DNA of 64,000 bases, taken from contig KZ111173.1 in NCBI GenBank assembly GCA_002077045.2, positions 243,322 to 307,321 on the forward strand, read 5' to 3'. The notes below the pieces were generated by a model. That model was not told the DNA's origin. It did no database searches and saw nothing but the letters and a program-made list of their open reading frames with translations. Each line of letters opens with the position of its first letter. Positions within the stretch are counted from its first letter, which is position 1. The position numbers and the translations under genes were made by a program. This DNA comes from Rachicladosporium sp. CCFEE 5018 (taxonomy: Eukaryota > Ascomycota > Dothideomycetes > Cladosporiales > Cladosporiaceae). Below, one piece after another: positions 41,137 to 52,498 of the stretch.

Positions 41137-43806
41137 ATGCAGTCCCTCGCACGTCCAGCGTGCCGCCAACTGGCCCGCCATGTTCGCCATACTGAGCGAT
41201 CACTGGCCTCCTTCGCAGTCCCCGCAGCGAGACTAACCCCCCGCCGACGACACTATGCTACCTCCCGCCGCCCGCTCTACGACGACGGCTCCGCCCGCTC
41301 AGCAGTCATCAATGTGCTAAACAACATTGCCTCGAAGCGCGAGGTGCAGCAATACCTCGCGCAGTTCACCTCAGTCTCCTCGCAGCAGTTCGCCGTGATC
41401 AAAGTCGGCGGTGCGATAATGACAGACTACCTCGACGAGCTGTGCGCTTCACTGAGGAATTTGAATCAGATGGGTTTGTTCCCTGTGGTTATCCACGGCG
41501 CTGGGCCGCAGCTGAATAAGATGCTTGAGAAAGCTGGTGTGGAGCCGGAGTATAAGGAGGGGATAAGAATCACGGACGGGAAGACACTGGGAATTGCGAG
41601 GAAGCTGTTCTTGGAGGAGAATCTGAAGCTTGTGGAGGCGCTTGAGGCGTGGGGCGTCAGAGCGAGACCGATCACGAGTGGAGTGCTCATGGCGCAGTAT
41701 AAAGACAAGGACGTGTATAAGTTCGTCGGCGAGGTGAACGATGTGCAGACTGCGAGCGTCAAGGCTGCGATCGCGGAGGGGTATATTCCTGTGCTTACTT
41801 GCATGGCCGAGAGCGTGGACGGGCAGGTGCTGAATGTTAATGCTGACAAGGCAGCGGCTGAGCTGGCGAGAGCGTTGGTGCCGTTGAAGATTGTGTATCT
41901 CAGTGAGAAGGGTGGGATCCACGATAAGGAGACGGGGAAGCTGATCGAGGCTATCAATCTGGATGAGGAGTATGAGGGGTACATGAAGAAGCCTTGGGTC
42001 ATTCATGGAACCCGGAGCAAGATACGTGACATCAAGACGCTGCTGGATGATTTGCCGAGGAGCTCGAGTGTTGCTATCATTCATCCTGAGAGTCTGGAGA
42101 GGGAGCTGTTCACACACTCCGGAGCTGGTACGCTGATTCGTAGAGGGACGAAACTACAGCAAGCTACGTCTATCGCGGACTTCGACGACCTGGCGAAGCT
42201 GAAGCAGACGCTTGTGCGTGATCGCGAGGGTCTTGATTCGAAATCTGTGGTCGATCGGTATCTCGAGAGCCTCAAGGATCGGCAATTCCGAGCATACTAC
42301 GATGAGAATTTCGAAGCTTTGGCAATCGTGCTTCCGCCTACGGAAGGCAAGCCTCCACTTGCGCACCTTGCCACGTTGACAATGACACGATCAGCGTGGC
42401 TGTCGAACATTGCGGACAACGTCTTCCAGAGCTTGAAGCGTGACTTCCCTAAGCTTGCTTGGACTGTCAAGCAGGACGACGAGAACCTGACCTGGTTCTC
42501 GGAGAAGGCCGATGGCAGTATCGCACGGCAAGGCGAAGTGCTGTTCTGGTATGGTATCGACAGTCCAGAGGAGGTTCGCGAGCTGATGTCGGACTTTGTG
42601 CAACATGGTCGACAGATGTTTGGCGACACGAATCTAGAGTCGCAGCTTCATCGAGCGGCTGCTGCTGCTCAGCGCATTCGATCTGGCGCTGCGAAGCTGC
42701 AAGGCATGAGACAACAAGCCACTGCATATCACACCAGTGCGAGGCGGCCACAGCTGAGAGAGGCAAAGCAAGTTGAGCAGCGCAGAGGCTACGCGACGAC
42801 AAATCCAAATCCTCCTCTTGGCATCAAGAACTCTGAGAAGAACTACCCAGCTAAGGTAGCACTCATTGGTGCCCGAGGTTACACAGGCAAAGCCCTCGTC
42901 GAGCTCCTGGACCGTCACCCAAACATGGATCTCTGCCACGTCAGCTCCCGTGAGCTCGTCGGCAAGAAGCTAGAGAACTACAAGAAAAAGGAGATCATCT
43001 ACGAGAGCCTCTCGCCCGACGACGTCCGTCGCATGGCCGAGAAGAAGGAGATTGACTGCTGGGTCATGGCCTTGCCCAACGGCGTCTGCAAACCCTTTGT
43101 AGACGCTATCAACGAATCCGGTCACAAAGAAGCCGTCATTGTAGACCTCAGCGCCGACTACCGTTTCGACTCAAGCTGGACGTACGGCCTGCCTGAACTC
43201 GTCCAGCGCAACAGAATCGCCTCTGCAACCCGCATCTCCAACCCCGGCTGCTACGCGACCGCAGCTCAGCTTGGCATCGCACCGCTGCTAGACTACCTCG
43301 CGCCTCAACCCGCCCAGCCCACCGTCTTCGGCGTCTCAGGCTACTCCGGCGCCGGCACGAAACCCAGCCCGAAGAACGACGTGAACAATCTAGCCGATAA
43401 CCTCATCCCCTACAGCCTGACAGACCACATCCACGAGCGCGAGATCTCCTCCCAGCTCGGCACCGAAGTGGCTTTCATCCCTCACGTCGCCATGTGGTTT
43501 GCAGGTATCCACCACACTATCTCGCTTCCCCTATCCAAATCCATGGCTTCGCGAGACGTCCGCCAACTGTACCAGAACCGCTACGATAAGGAGAAGTTGG
43601 TCAAGGTTAGCGGCGAGTCTCCGCTGGTGAAGAATATCAGCGGCAAGCATGGGGTGGAGATTGGCGGGTTTGCGGTGCACTCGAGTGGGAAGCGCGCGGT
43701 GGTGAATGTCACTATTGATAATTTGTTGAAGGGGGCGGCGACGCAGTGTTTGCAGAATATGAATTTGGCGTTGGGGTATGGAGAGTATGAGGGGATTCCG
43801 TTGTGA
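41137..43806 (+). CDS. ARG5,6: bifunctional acetylglutamate kinase / acetylglutamyl-phosphate reductase, copy 1
   Basis: 889 residues, one exon. A mitochondrial presequence (first ~45 residues, Arg-rich, ending RRHYATSRRPLYDDG) precedes the acetylglutamate kinase: FAVIKVGGAIMTDY, VVIHGAGPQLNKMLEKAGV, VLNVNADKAAAELARAL. A GNAT-like regulatory domain follows (about 350-510, FSEKADGSIARQGEVLFWYG). After a linker comes the reductase (about 565-889): VALIGARGYTGKALVELL for the nucleotide site and SNPGCYATAAQLG with catalytic Cys705. The two enzymes catalyse the second and third steps of arginine synthesis in mitochondria. Yeast and Neurospora make both from one precursor that is cleaved after import; the linker near residues 520-560 (MRQQATAYHTSARRP) looks like a second presequence and so a likely cleavage region. 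Confidence 0.97.
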   Translation: MQSLARPACRQLARHVRHTERSLASFAVPAARLTPRRRHYATSRRPLYDDGSARSAVINVLNNIASKREVQQYLAQFTSVSSQQFAVIKVGGAIMTDYLDELCASLRNLNQMGLFPVVIHGAGPQLNKMLEKAGVEPEYKEGIRITDGKTLGIARKLFLEENLKLVEALEAWGVRARPITSGVLMAQYKDKDVYKFVGEVNDVQTASVKAAIAEGYIPVLTCMAESVDGQVLNVNADKAAAELARALVPLKIVYLSEKGGIHDKETGKLIEAINLDEEYEGYMKKPWVIHGTRSKIRDIKTLLDDLPRSSSVAIIHPESLERELFTHSGAGTLIRRGTKLQQATSIADFDDLAKLKQTLVRDREGLDSKSVVDRYLESLKDRQFRAYYDENFEALAIVLPPTEGKPPLAHLATLTMTRSAWLSNIADNVFQSLKRDFPKLAWTVKQDDENLTWFSEKADGSIARQGEVLFWYGIDSPEEVRELMSDFVQHGRQMFGDTNLESQLHRAAAAAQRIRSGAAKLQGMRQQATAYHTSARRPQLREAKQVEQRRGYATTNPNPPLGIKNSEKNYPAKVALIGARGYTGKALVELLDRHPNMDLCHVSSRELVGKKLENYKKKEIIYESLSPDDVRRMAEKKEIDCWVMALPNGVCKPFVDAINESGHKEAVIVDLSADYRFDSSWTYGLPELVQRNRIASATRISNPGCYATAAQLGIAPLLDYLAPQPAQPTVFGVSGYSGAGTKPSPKNDVNNLADNLIPYSLTDHIHEREISSQLGTEVAFIPHVAMWFAGIHHTISLPLSKSMASRDVRQLYQNRYDKEKLVKVSGESPLVKNISGKHGVEIGGFAVHSSGKRAVVNVTIDNLLKGAATQCLQNMNLALGYGEYEGIPL

Positions 43807-45507
43807 GGTGGTCGAATGGACGAGGGGAATGAGAAAACAGAACGGTAGGCGACTGCTGGTTGTGTACTGCGAGGTACCGGTGGATGCTGCCCGCGTGTGG
43901 TATACGATACTCGGTACGCATCTGGCGGCGGAGTATCAGGGAGACGAGGAAGGTACCTGACGGGCGCAGGCTTCGTGTGGGTGGATATAGATGCAGACGG
44001 GCCGACTTTGACGTGGAGGTTGGGCGTGGAGCGATGCTGTCTCGAAGCCAGCAATGCATCGCTACGCGCAGGTAGATTTCATGGAAGCTTTTATTTCACC
44101 TTCTTCCCAATTTCGAGCAGTCCTCGATAAAGCCTAGCATTGAGCAGCAATGAGGGCTGGAGAGAATTCTTAGATCGCTATCACAAGTCATACAGTAGCT
44201 TTGAATACGTTTAGTCTCGACGAGGTCTGAGCATGTCACTGAAGCCTGGTAAGGCGGTCACTACTATCATCGTACATCGCTCCACATTGTCTCCGTACAA
44301 CGACACATTCAACGCTGCTGTCCGGCATGCTATCCTTGACAAGCCCATCAACGGCCCTTGCCTGAGAATGTCACTGGTACTCGCCAAGACCATCGCGACC
44401 GCTATCGTGCGACGTTGTACGATGTCGTGGGTGTCTCACAATTTTATTCAGGTCCTGCATGTGATATTCCTCGTCTCGGTGCTATGATGTGGGCGATGTC
44501 GTCACACAGGAAAGGCGCGTGGTGTGCTACGGCACGGCTGTGAGATCTCGAGATCCACTCTCGAATCTCGGAAGATCTCATCGTGATCGTGAGACATGTT
44601 AGGAGGTACCTCGAGCTACAGCATAGGATCGCTAAACACAAAGCTCGATTTGTGAGTGAATTGCACTGGGTGTCTGCAGCGTGGGCTGCGACTCCACCGA
44701 CCAAGCCATAAGCACGGAGTCCACGCCGTCGGAAACATTCGTACCGCCCGAGTAATCAACTGACTCCACCCCCATCGGCTGCCACGCTTCGAACCCTGCA
44801 TCTGCATCTCTGACAAGCGCCATTCCATCCGATGACCGCTGACTCCCGAAACGCTGGTACAGATCGCGTGTATCGGTCCGGTCGATGCTTTTGCTTCGCG
44901 CACTCTATTCCCACATGAGCATACACAAGAAGCGTGCAAAAGCGTAGCCATGATGGTGAAAAGCGGCCCACGAAGGCGATAGTGAGAACTGCCATCGCTG
45001 ATGCATGCGTAATGCGGGCCATTGCTGCTCGAGCAGACTGCCGCTGAGATCTAGGCACATGTGTTCAGTCACCTCTCGAGGCATGTGTCGCTCTCTAGAG
45101 ATGACATCGTCCCCGCATGGACCTCTTGGGAGAGAGAAATCTCCGACAGACTTCGATGATGCTTGTGATCTGCAGTTCGCCTTTTGCGGCGTGGAGTCCC
45201 AGCATGCTGGGTTGATCGGCGAGCAAAGGGTCTTGATTATGGGTATCTGCTGCTCTTGTTCCTGCGTTACCATACTTCCGACGCTACACTTGTCGTAAAC
45301 CCTGCATCCTGCCGTATCAAAGCTTCACGGACTGCACTCCTCACTCATACACCCTGGTCTGGAGAGCTACAACTTCGACGAATTGGTTCGGACTACATGA
45401 GGCCTTCCGACTGAAGAGAACCCCTTCGGCCTCTCGGATCAAACGAATTCATTCCCTTAAGTAAGCTGTCTGTACTACATCATACACACGAGCAATACAC
45501 CACAGCC
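43807..45507. other. intergenic, no supported gene
   Basis: 1.7 kb between ARG5,6 and Cry-DASH. Short frames only, none with a recognisable motif. Single-copy within the window because the second copy ends before this point. Confidence 0.5.
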
Positions 45508-47410
45508 ATGTCTGGAAAAGTACGAATCCTAATCTACCTCCTGCGCCGCGACTTGCGCCTGGCCAACAATCCCATCTTCACGGAACTCGCTCGCTTGAAT
45601 AAGCAATCGCAAAAACCGTTCACTCACCTCCTCCCGCTCTACGTCTTCCCAGCCGAACAGGTCGAAATTTCTGGCTTTATTCCTGGTGGCCAACCCTCTC
45701 CTTACAAGGAAGCCCGCAGCCAAGTCGGCGGGTTCTGGCGCTGCGGTCGCCTACGGGCAAAATTCTTGGCTGAGAGTGTTTGGGATCTCAAGAAAGATCT
45801 TGAGAATGCTGGTTCTGGGCTGAAGATCCGCGTTGGGTCTGTGAAGGACGCGGTGGCGTCTGTCCTCGAGGGCTACAAGGACCGGCAGGATGCTGAGGTG
45901 CATGCTATCTGGATGACTGGAGAGACTAGCTGGGAAGAGCATGAGGAGCAGAAGTCGGTCGAGAAGGTCGCTGAGAAGCAGAGTGTGGATGTTAAGATCT
46001 GGCATGATGAGAAGTATTTTGTTGATGAGTGAGTTGGTATGATGCCATGGTCTGCTATCTGTTTCACTGACGAGTCTTCACAGCCGGGATCTACCTTTCA
46101 AGAGCCCGCGCGACTTGTCAGATGTCTTCACAAACTACCGCAAAACCGTTGAGCCTCTTGCCAGTATTCCCAGAAAGGAGCTATCTCGACCGCAACAACT
46201 ACCACCTCTGCCTGATTTCATACCGTCGCAAGCAGCGCCATTCGAGATCCCAGAGAGCCTTCCAGCTCTCATTGATGCCTTGATGAAGCCCATTCTCAAG
46301 GACGAGGCCCCTAACATGCCTAACATGCCTCAAGGCGCTGAGTCGGCGCACCCTTTCATCGGCGGATCGAAGTCTGGTCTGGAGCGCGTGCGACATCTCA
46401 TCACATCCGGCTCTATAACCAGCTATAAGGACACCCGAAATGGTCTCCTTGGCCAAGACTTCAGCACCAAACTCTCTGCCTGGCTATCACTTGGGTCCGT
46501 CACTGCGAGGCAGGTCCACTGGCTGCTTGTTGCCTTCGAACAAGGCACATCAGATCTTGGCAAAGGCGTCGCAGGCTACGCCAAAGGCGAGAACAAGGGC
46601 ACCGCAGCTGTCCGATTCGAGCTGCTGTGGCGAGACTACATGCGTCTATGTACCATGAAGTTCGGCTCCCGGCTCTTCTATCTCGACGGCTACCGACAAG
46701 ACCAGAAGGCGAAGTTCAAGCTCATCTCGAAGCCTTACAGCAGTGATACCGGTAAGGCCTCGAAAGATGGGAACAACGCTGCCATCAAGGCTTCGCTTGA
46801 TCGCTTCCTCAATGGCACAACCGGGACTGGTCTCATCGATGCCTCGCAACGCGAGCTCCATCTCACAGGCTGGACATCCAATCGCGCGCGCCAGAACGTG
46901 GCGTCGTACCTCACCAAACGTCTCGAGATAGACTGGCGCATCGGCGCGGAGTGGTATGAAATGAATCTCATAGATTACGATGTACACTCCAATTGGGGCA
47001 ATTGGCAGTACGTGGCAGGCGTGGGCAATGATCCGAGAGGAGAGGCTAGGGTGTTCAACCCAGTGAAGCAGGCTATGGACTACGACGGGAAGGGGGAGTA
47101 TGTCAAGGCTTGGGTGCCGGAGCTTCGTGATGTCGGGAAAGGCGCTGGTGGGCATCAAGACAGCCCAGAGAATCTGATGGGAGTATTCCAGGCTTGGAGA
47201 CTGCCTGAAGAGGAGAAGAAGAGGCTAGGGCTGAATGGCGTCGAATGGGTCGAGAAGCCGCTTGTGAAGATCGACTACTCGGTCAATCGACGGGGAGGCG
47301 GGCAGAAGAGAGGTGGTGGAGGTGGCGGAGGCGGACCATACCGCGGCCGAGGTGGCCAGGGCCGAGGCGGCGGTGGGCGTGCGCGAGGGCAGGGGCAGAG
47401 AGGCGGGTGA
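45508..47410 (+). CDS. cryD: cryptochrome DASH (Cry-DASH) with RGG tail
   Basis: Exon 1 (45508-46028) and exon 2 (46084-47410) join in phase (55-bp intron); about 615 residues. The N-terminal photolyase alpha/beta domain starts VRILIYLLRRDLRLANNPIF. The FAD-binding helical domain includes GLERVRHLITSGSITSYKDT, RFELLWRDYMRL, TGLIDASQRELHLTGWTSNR and ARQNVASYLTKRLEIDWRIG, then YDVHSNWGNWQYVAGVGND. The last ~45 residues are a Gly/Arg repeat (RGG boxes), a known feature of fungal Cry-DASH and typical of RNA binding. Cry-DASH proteins are blue-light, FAD/MTHF flavoproteins that repair cyclobutane dimers in single-stranded DNA or act in light signalling. The gene is complete and has no second copy in this window. 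Confidence 0.93.
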
Positions 47411-48236
47411 GGGCCGAGGAGAGACGCCCAAACGGCATAGAAGTCCGTCTTCCTGCACTTCGGTAGTGTAATGCAATGCGAGAATCAATCGCGTACACCC
47501 ATCCTGCTCTCATTCTTAGTTTGATTCAAAGCTTCCCGGGACTTTGTTTTCGTCGTGAGGTGCTCTACTGTAGACGCTTCCCAATTCGTGGGCTTGGCGT
47601 TCTTCGACTCGACATCGCCATTTTTGACCACACCTCAACCATCCCAGGGCCGTTTACTGAAAAATCGGCAGATGCCAAGCTGCAACACACTGTTGATTCC
47701 ATTCGACCATCTAGATCTTACTCCTCCTCCACCTCACGTAGCTGGCGCGATTTAGGTATTACAATTCCTTCCACTACCTTCATCACTCAGAAACGATGCC
47801 CCATCTCCCATCACCTTCAATGCACGTCCCAGCCCTGCTAACCCACCGGCACCGCCCTATCACTCCCTCTCGCCATGTCTACCCCGAAGATCATCCTCTC
47901 GCGTCTCGGGATCCGCCTACACCACACAAGCAACCGTTGCGCCAAGTGCCAATGCTCCGCCAAGCGACCTGGCTCCAAAATTCTTATCGCAACCTATTGC
48001 GACGCCGGCGTGGATCGCCGGCGTCCTGTGCGTCGAAGATAAGATGCTGTAGTTGTGTGGTGTGATTCGAGATAGCAGAGGTTTTTGAGAGGGGTAGGGG
48101 TAAGTGCATATAGGTCCGAATTTACTCGCTGATTCTTATGAAAGGTTCAGTGGAACTACTGAACCTTTGTACAAGTCTCGGATCTCTCACAACATCACCT
48201 TGACTTTCGAGAACGAGTGAGGGTTCATCAAGCAGT
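47411..48236. other. intergenic, with a doubtful 55-codon frame
   Basis: About 830 bp. An ATG-initiated frame at 47,875-48,042 (plus) encodes a basic 55-residue peptide with CAKCQC. Nothing else supports it, so it is not called. The right part should contain the permease promoter. Confidence 0.4.
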
Positions 48237-48743
48237 ATGGGGTGGATTCACAACGCCAATGCGGCGGTTGCGCGCAGCGTCGTGGGGAGGTACTTTCGTC
48301 TCGAGGGCTCAGGCCATGTAAGTGCATGCATGCTACAGAGGTAGACCGTAGCTGACCATCGAGACAGCCTCGCGCACGCAAAGGCTCCTACTTCTTCACC
48401 GAGATCCGCGCTGGTCTCGCGACATTCTTCGCCATAGCTTACATCATCTCCGTCAACAGCACCATCGTCTCTGACACTGGCGGGACTTGCGTGTGCCCAA
48501 TTGACAGCCCGGATCTCTGCGTGACCGACTCGGCCTTCCTCCTCTGCAAGCAAGACATCCGACGTGATCTCGTCACTGCCACTGCCGCTATCTCAGCTCT
48601 GACGACGTTCTGCATGGGACTCTTTGCCAACATGCCTATCGCCCTTGCGCCCGGCATGGGTCTTAACGCCTACTTCGCCTACACGGTCGTCGGCTTCCAC
48701 GGCTCAGGTCTGGTCCCCTACCAAGTAGCACTCACAGCCGTCT
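48237..48743 (+). CDS. azgA: AzgA-type purine permease, 5' part, cut by assembly gap
   Basis: Exon 1 (48237-48317, 27 codons, MGWIHNANAAVARSVVGRYF) and exon 2 from 48368 join in phase across a 50-bp intron. The frame runs into the N gap at 48,744, leaving about 150 residues. KGSYFFTEIRAGLATFFAIA, YIISVNSTIVSDTGGTC, LCKQDIRRDLVTATAAISAL and the hallmark APGMGLNAYFAYTVVG match the AzgA/hypoxanthine-adenine-guanine permease family, plasma-membrane proton symporters. The missing remainder (family proteins are roughly 550-600 residues) is not in this window; what follows the gap belongs to another gene. This is either a truncated gene or, more likely, a contig end. Confidence 0.9.
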
Positions 48744-48843
48744 NNNNNNNNNNNNNNNNNNNNNNNNNNNNNNNNNNNNNNNNNNNNNNNNNNNNNNNNN
48801 NNNNNNNNNNNNNNNNNNNNNNNNNNNNNNNNNNNNNNNNNNN
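48744..48843. other. 100-N assembly gap joining two contigs
   Basis: Exactly 100 N. Left of it a permease gene is cut mid-exon; right of it sequence starts inside exon 3 of a second MFS copy. Any frame read across it is artificial. Confidence 0.97.
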
Positions 48844-49774
48844 AGTACCCTATGTTCCCCAAGCGTCTTCGCCAGGATCCTCGCGTGCTGGCCCTTACCT
48901 TGGTCATCACCTTCATCTCCGGCGCTAACTTCTTCTCGATCCTCATGTTCTGGCCTACCCAAGCCTTCAACGTGTACGGCCATGATCCCGTCGGCGTCGG
49001 TATCCGTGGTATCCCCGTTGGTTTCTCTATCTTGACCGGTGCCTGTCTCGTGCTCTACCTCATCTCCGCCCTGAAGGGTCAGATTCGCCTGTTGCTGGTG
49101 GTCTCGTCGATCCTCATGACCGCTGGCTGCGGTGCATTGGCATACGCTGAGCAGGACAATCTCCACAAGCTTTGGGGCATACTCATCTTGGCCGGACTTG
49201 GTATTGGTGGCATTGTCGTGCCTGCTTCGATCATCAGTAAGCTCGTCCTTTCGTCCGTCTCATTCAGCGCATACTGACCGCGATGCAGCAACCATCATCT
49301 GCCCTGACGACCTCATCGCCACGGTCACAGCTCTCACCCTCGCCATCCGTGTCATCGGTGGCTCGATCGGCTACACCGTCTAGTACGTCCCAGCCTACTA
49401 CCTTTCATGAGGACGATTATGCTAATAAGTCTACCAGCTACAATGTCTTTGTCAACAAATTCATCCCGGCCGCGACCTACCATATTGGTGGCTTCATGGC
49501 GCTAAAGCTAAACATCACCTCCGTCGAGATCATCACCGACGCCATCAAACTCACTGGCGCCTCCCTGCTGGGCCCTATCGCTGAGCTGCCTGGCGTCACG
49601 GGCGTCCCGGGCGCGTACGAGGGTATCGTGCTAGCAGGTCAGCTGGCGTACGCAGAGGCGTACAAGTACGTGTACTATACTAGTATTGCGTTTGGGAGTG
49701 TGAGCATTGTGGCAGCGTGCTTCATGGGTGATATTGGGAAGTATATGGATGATCATGTTGCTGTGGTTATGTGA
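48844..49774 (+). CDS. MFS transporter of the TRI12 type, copy 2 (5' part missing)
   Basis: Starts at the gap at the codon corresponding to Tyr of AKYPMFPK in copy 1. Exon 3 remainder to 49,236, exon 4 49,289-49,382, exon 5 49,438-49,774, with the same phases. The visible product is about 280 residues, from YPMFPKRLRQDP to the shared C-terminus MDDHVAVVM. Coding differences from copy 1 are few and mostly silent; exon 4 has eight, all synonymous. The last intron, however, is unlike that of copy 1 apart from its ends. The absence of the first half is probably an assembly effect, not a biological truncation, but I cannot tell from the window. Confidence 0.85.
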
Positions 49775-50216
49775 GGCATTGACATATGGGCGGCGAAGGG
49801 CTAGGAAGCCGACAGGCATATATGTATGGTAGTGGAAGAGGGAATAGCAGCTCGTAGGCAGTGCATACGATCGACACGAATGAAATGTAATCATGCACGC
49901 GCGGATTTGGCTGTATTTTCACGAACGCTTTTGAGATTATTGAATGATGCACACGAAACTCTGGCACGCGAGTAAAAGGACAAGCGGAGGTCGCAACGAG
50001 AAGGATACTGGGTCTACCAATCCTCTACTACAGTAATCACTGCAACGTACCACACGCCTCATAACGCCATGCAGGTCAATTCTCTGTATCGCCCACACTC
50101 TCCGATACGTCTGCTCGGCAAGCTAATCCTGTCGTACTTGCTTGTTGGTTCATCCGCAGACATTACACTTCACTGGTCAACTCCTTGATCAGCCCCGCAG
50201 CTTCATCAGCGCCCTC
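49775..50216. other. intergenic between convergent MFS and MCM1, copy 2
   Basis: Near-identical to 28,485-28,926. No gene. Confidence 0.5.
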
Positions 50217-51019
50217 CTAGCGGCCCTGTGGCATGCCTTGGCCGGGTGGCATCGGGTAGGCACCCTGCTGCGCAGCTTGCTGTTGTTGCAGATATGCCTG
50301 GTACTGCAAGGCTTGCTGCTGATCGGCAGTCATGTACTGCTGTGGGTTCTGGTTGCGTGGGAGAGTCTGTGCGATGTTGGCTGGCATCGGCACGGGTGCA
50401 GCGTGCTGCTCCTCTGGTGACTCGGGTTGGTCACCATCGACGCCGTTGGAGTCTGCTGGCTCTGGTGCGTTGAGACAAGCCTGGTATATGGTGTCAGTAG
50501 GCGATACTTGAAGGAGTAAAATAGACAAGGCCACATACCTGAATCAAATTCTTGCCTTCAGGCTTGGTGACGAGTGGCTGGAGTTTCGGGGTGGTGAAGG
50601 TGTACACGAGACCAGTCTCCGACACAACCAACAAGAGGACCTGTGTACCAGTAAGGACTGACAACTCATATGCCTATCACCGCGGTCAGTACATCGTTCG
50701 CACATCACACACATCACGCTCGGTCGCGTTCAGGTCTACGCGTCCCACGACGACAACAACGCACCTTCTTCATGATCCCCGCCTTCCTCTTGCTAAACGT
50801 GATATGCCGCCTCGACTTATCCTGAATAAACTTGATCTCAATCTTGCGTCTCTCCCTGCTCGGCCCATCCCCATCGTCGTCGTCGCCGTCATCGTCGGCA
50901 GCGGCGCTCTGACGCGGACGCTTGATGCCCCTGCTCTCAATGGCACCGTTGCCGTTGCCCAGGTCGTCGTGGGCGCCGGGGGAGTTGGTCTGGTCGTGGG
51001 CGGTGATGTCGGCGGCCAT
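50217..51019 (-). CDS. MCM1: MADS-box transcription factor Mcm1, copy 2
   Basis: Exons 51019-50765, 50673-50539 and 50480-50217, the same lengths (255, 135, 264 bp) and phases as copy 1. The MADS box and SAM extension are unchanged. The only residue change I find is Gln for Lys in the Gln-rich tail (QQQAAQQGAYP). Both copies therefore look functional. The conserved first ~300 bp upstream of the start are also shared, so expression may be similar. Two intact Mcm1 genes in a haploid set would be unusual, which favours homeologous or allelic copies. Confidence 0.94.
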
Positions 51020-52156
51020 GGTGCTTGATGGGGTTAGGCGTGGTGACGCTTTGGGTAATTGTGGATGAGTTGCCTCTTAGAGCTGGTGAGATGCTTCGGG
51101 AGTTTCGGCGGGTAGGAGCGCGGCGGGTGCCAAGGCGGGCGGGGCCGTTCACGTGAGGTGCTGAGTCGAGACGAGAGAAGCGGGTGGATCAGAATGATTG
51201 TAGAAGCGAGGGTTGGGTGTGCAAGTGATGGATGCGGTTAGGAAGAGCTGCGAGGGCTCAAAAGGGGGATGCCGCAGAGCACGAAGCAAGAGCGGGGAAT
51301 TGGAAGGGGTGATCAGCTGCGGCTGAGCGCTACGAACGGGATTCCGTAGAGCATGCTCCTGCAGCCAAGCGCCTCTCTAGATCGCGATTGGAGTCCGCCA
51401 CACTTTGTACTACTTTTGCTACACGTGTATGTACGTATTGGGCGACGTGCAGTCGGATTTACGAGACCCTTTAATCGGTGGCATCTAAGCTTTGAGAACG
51501 GAAACATGTGTAATGTGCGAGAGCAGTCCGAGCGGACTTTTGTCGCCTCGATCCGCCTTCGCGATCCTGTCTGCGCACCTGCAAGCGAGTGACCAGAGAA
51601 GCGGACCGCGCAGCGACTCACCGTGAACGAGATTGCCGCTATGCCGCGCAGGCAGAATAAGGACGTCTCTATGCTACCAGCAAGTATGTGGTGCCCTCCG
51701 GTATCTCTCCCAGGCGGCGCTAACAGCAATCCATTGTGGCAGTGTAGTCTACAGTAGCGTTGTCAACCGCTCGGAACTCTCGAGTGGTATGCTTCGTCTT
51801 TCGTTCGCGTGGCACGGTGCACAGTCAAGTATGTAGCAGGACCTCAGTTTTGATCCTACTTAACCTAGCTGTACCGAGTCGAACTGATGTCATCCGAACT
51901 CACTTCAGCTCCTAACAGTGACACCCTTGAGCCTCGCTATATCAGACATTTCGCTCCACATCTTTGACCCTGGCCTATTCGCCTCCCGTAGGTGTACTTG
52001 TGAGTTATCATCGATGGGATCGCGCTGGTGATGAGTCGCTACCTGTTGGGCATACTAGCACCTCCTCCTACGCAGGATTACGAGACATCCAGCCTGATAG
52101 AGCGCCAGCTACCTGACTCCTTGCCGCTACCCAATCCAACTAACGACAAGCAGTCG
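51020..52156. other. intergenic, diverged tract in copy 2
   Basis: After about 51,345 the sequence departs strongly from its counterpart at 30,060-30,816. A 138-codon minus-strand frame at 51,313-51,729 has no convincing match in copy 1, so it is not called. Confidence 0.45.
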
Positions 52157-52498
52157 CTAACCTCGTCTTGGCGTCAACTCAATCCACTTGTGTTCCGCGA
52201 GCGCCTTCGTCTGCATCGTCGGCTTGGTCGAGAGTGTCGCAGTGGATGCTGAGTCGCTGAAATCAGGTGCTGGTGCGTGAAGCGTTGGAGAAAGCACGAG
52301 CTAGGTTTGCTTGGGAGACTGCCTTGCAGAACCGGTACTGGCGTTTTGCTGATGCGTTGCGAGCGGTTTCTTACCGGGCATATTGCGAGGAGCGAGTGTG
52401 GTCTTCGAGTCCGACCTCTCCATGGCTATCGAGTCGTGTTGAGCTTGATTGGAGTTCGCATCGGCCAACGTAGGTCGTTCTTGCAGTGGAAGCGCCAT
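52157..52498 (-). pseudogene. small unknown gene, copy 2, with nonsense codon
   Basis: Aligns codon for codon, without length change, with the 113-residue frame at 30,817-31,158: same start, same stop position, shared blocks MERSDSKTTL and NQ/GKKPLATHQQN, and a shared C-terminus (HKWIELTP). At codon 66 (52,303-52,301) the Trp of KQIWLIL is replaced: TGG has become TAG, giving a 65-residue product. The frame downstream stays open and similar, so loss would be recent. On the opposite strand the change is CCA to CTA. A read-through or shortened functional protein is possible; a base-call error is the simplest technical alternative. Confidence 0.5.

Larger units (their letters stand above)
27555..42691 (+). 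repeat. direct large repeat, copy 1
   Basis: This 15.1-kb segment, from inside the MFS transporter to inside ARG5,6, matches 48,844-64,000 in gene order, orientation and sequence. Its right limit is set only by the end of the window. Identity is patchy: nearly identical tracts alternate with clearly diverged ones (for example 30,060-31,850). Confidence 0.95.

Noticed and set aside
43807..45507. Possible genes in the 1.7-kb spacer before Cry-DASH
   Set aside because: Only short frames without motif or splice support, and no second copy available for comparison.
47875..48042. 55-codon Cys-containing frame (CAKCQC)
   Set aside because: Too short, no homologue recognised and no comparative support.
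671..52303. Repeat-induced point mutation as the cause of the two Trp-to-stop changes
   Set aside because: Base composition is not AT-skewed and the repeated genes are otherwise intact; the 671 change is not in the CpA context, and one CpA-type change is not evidence.
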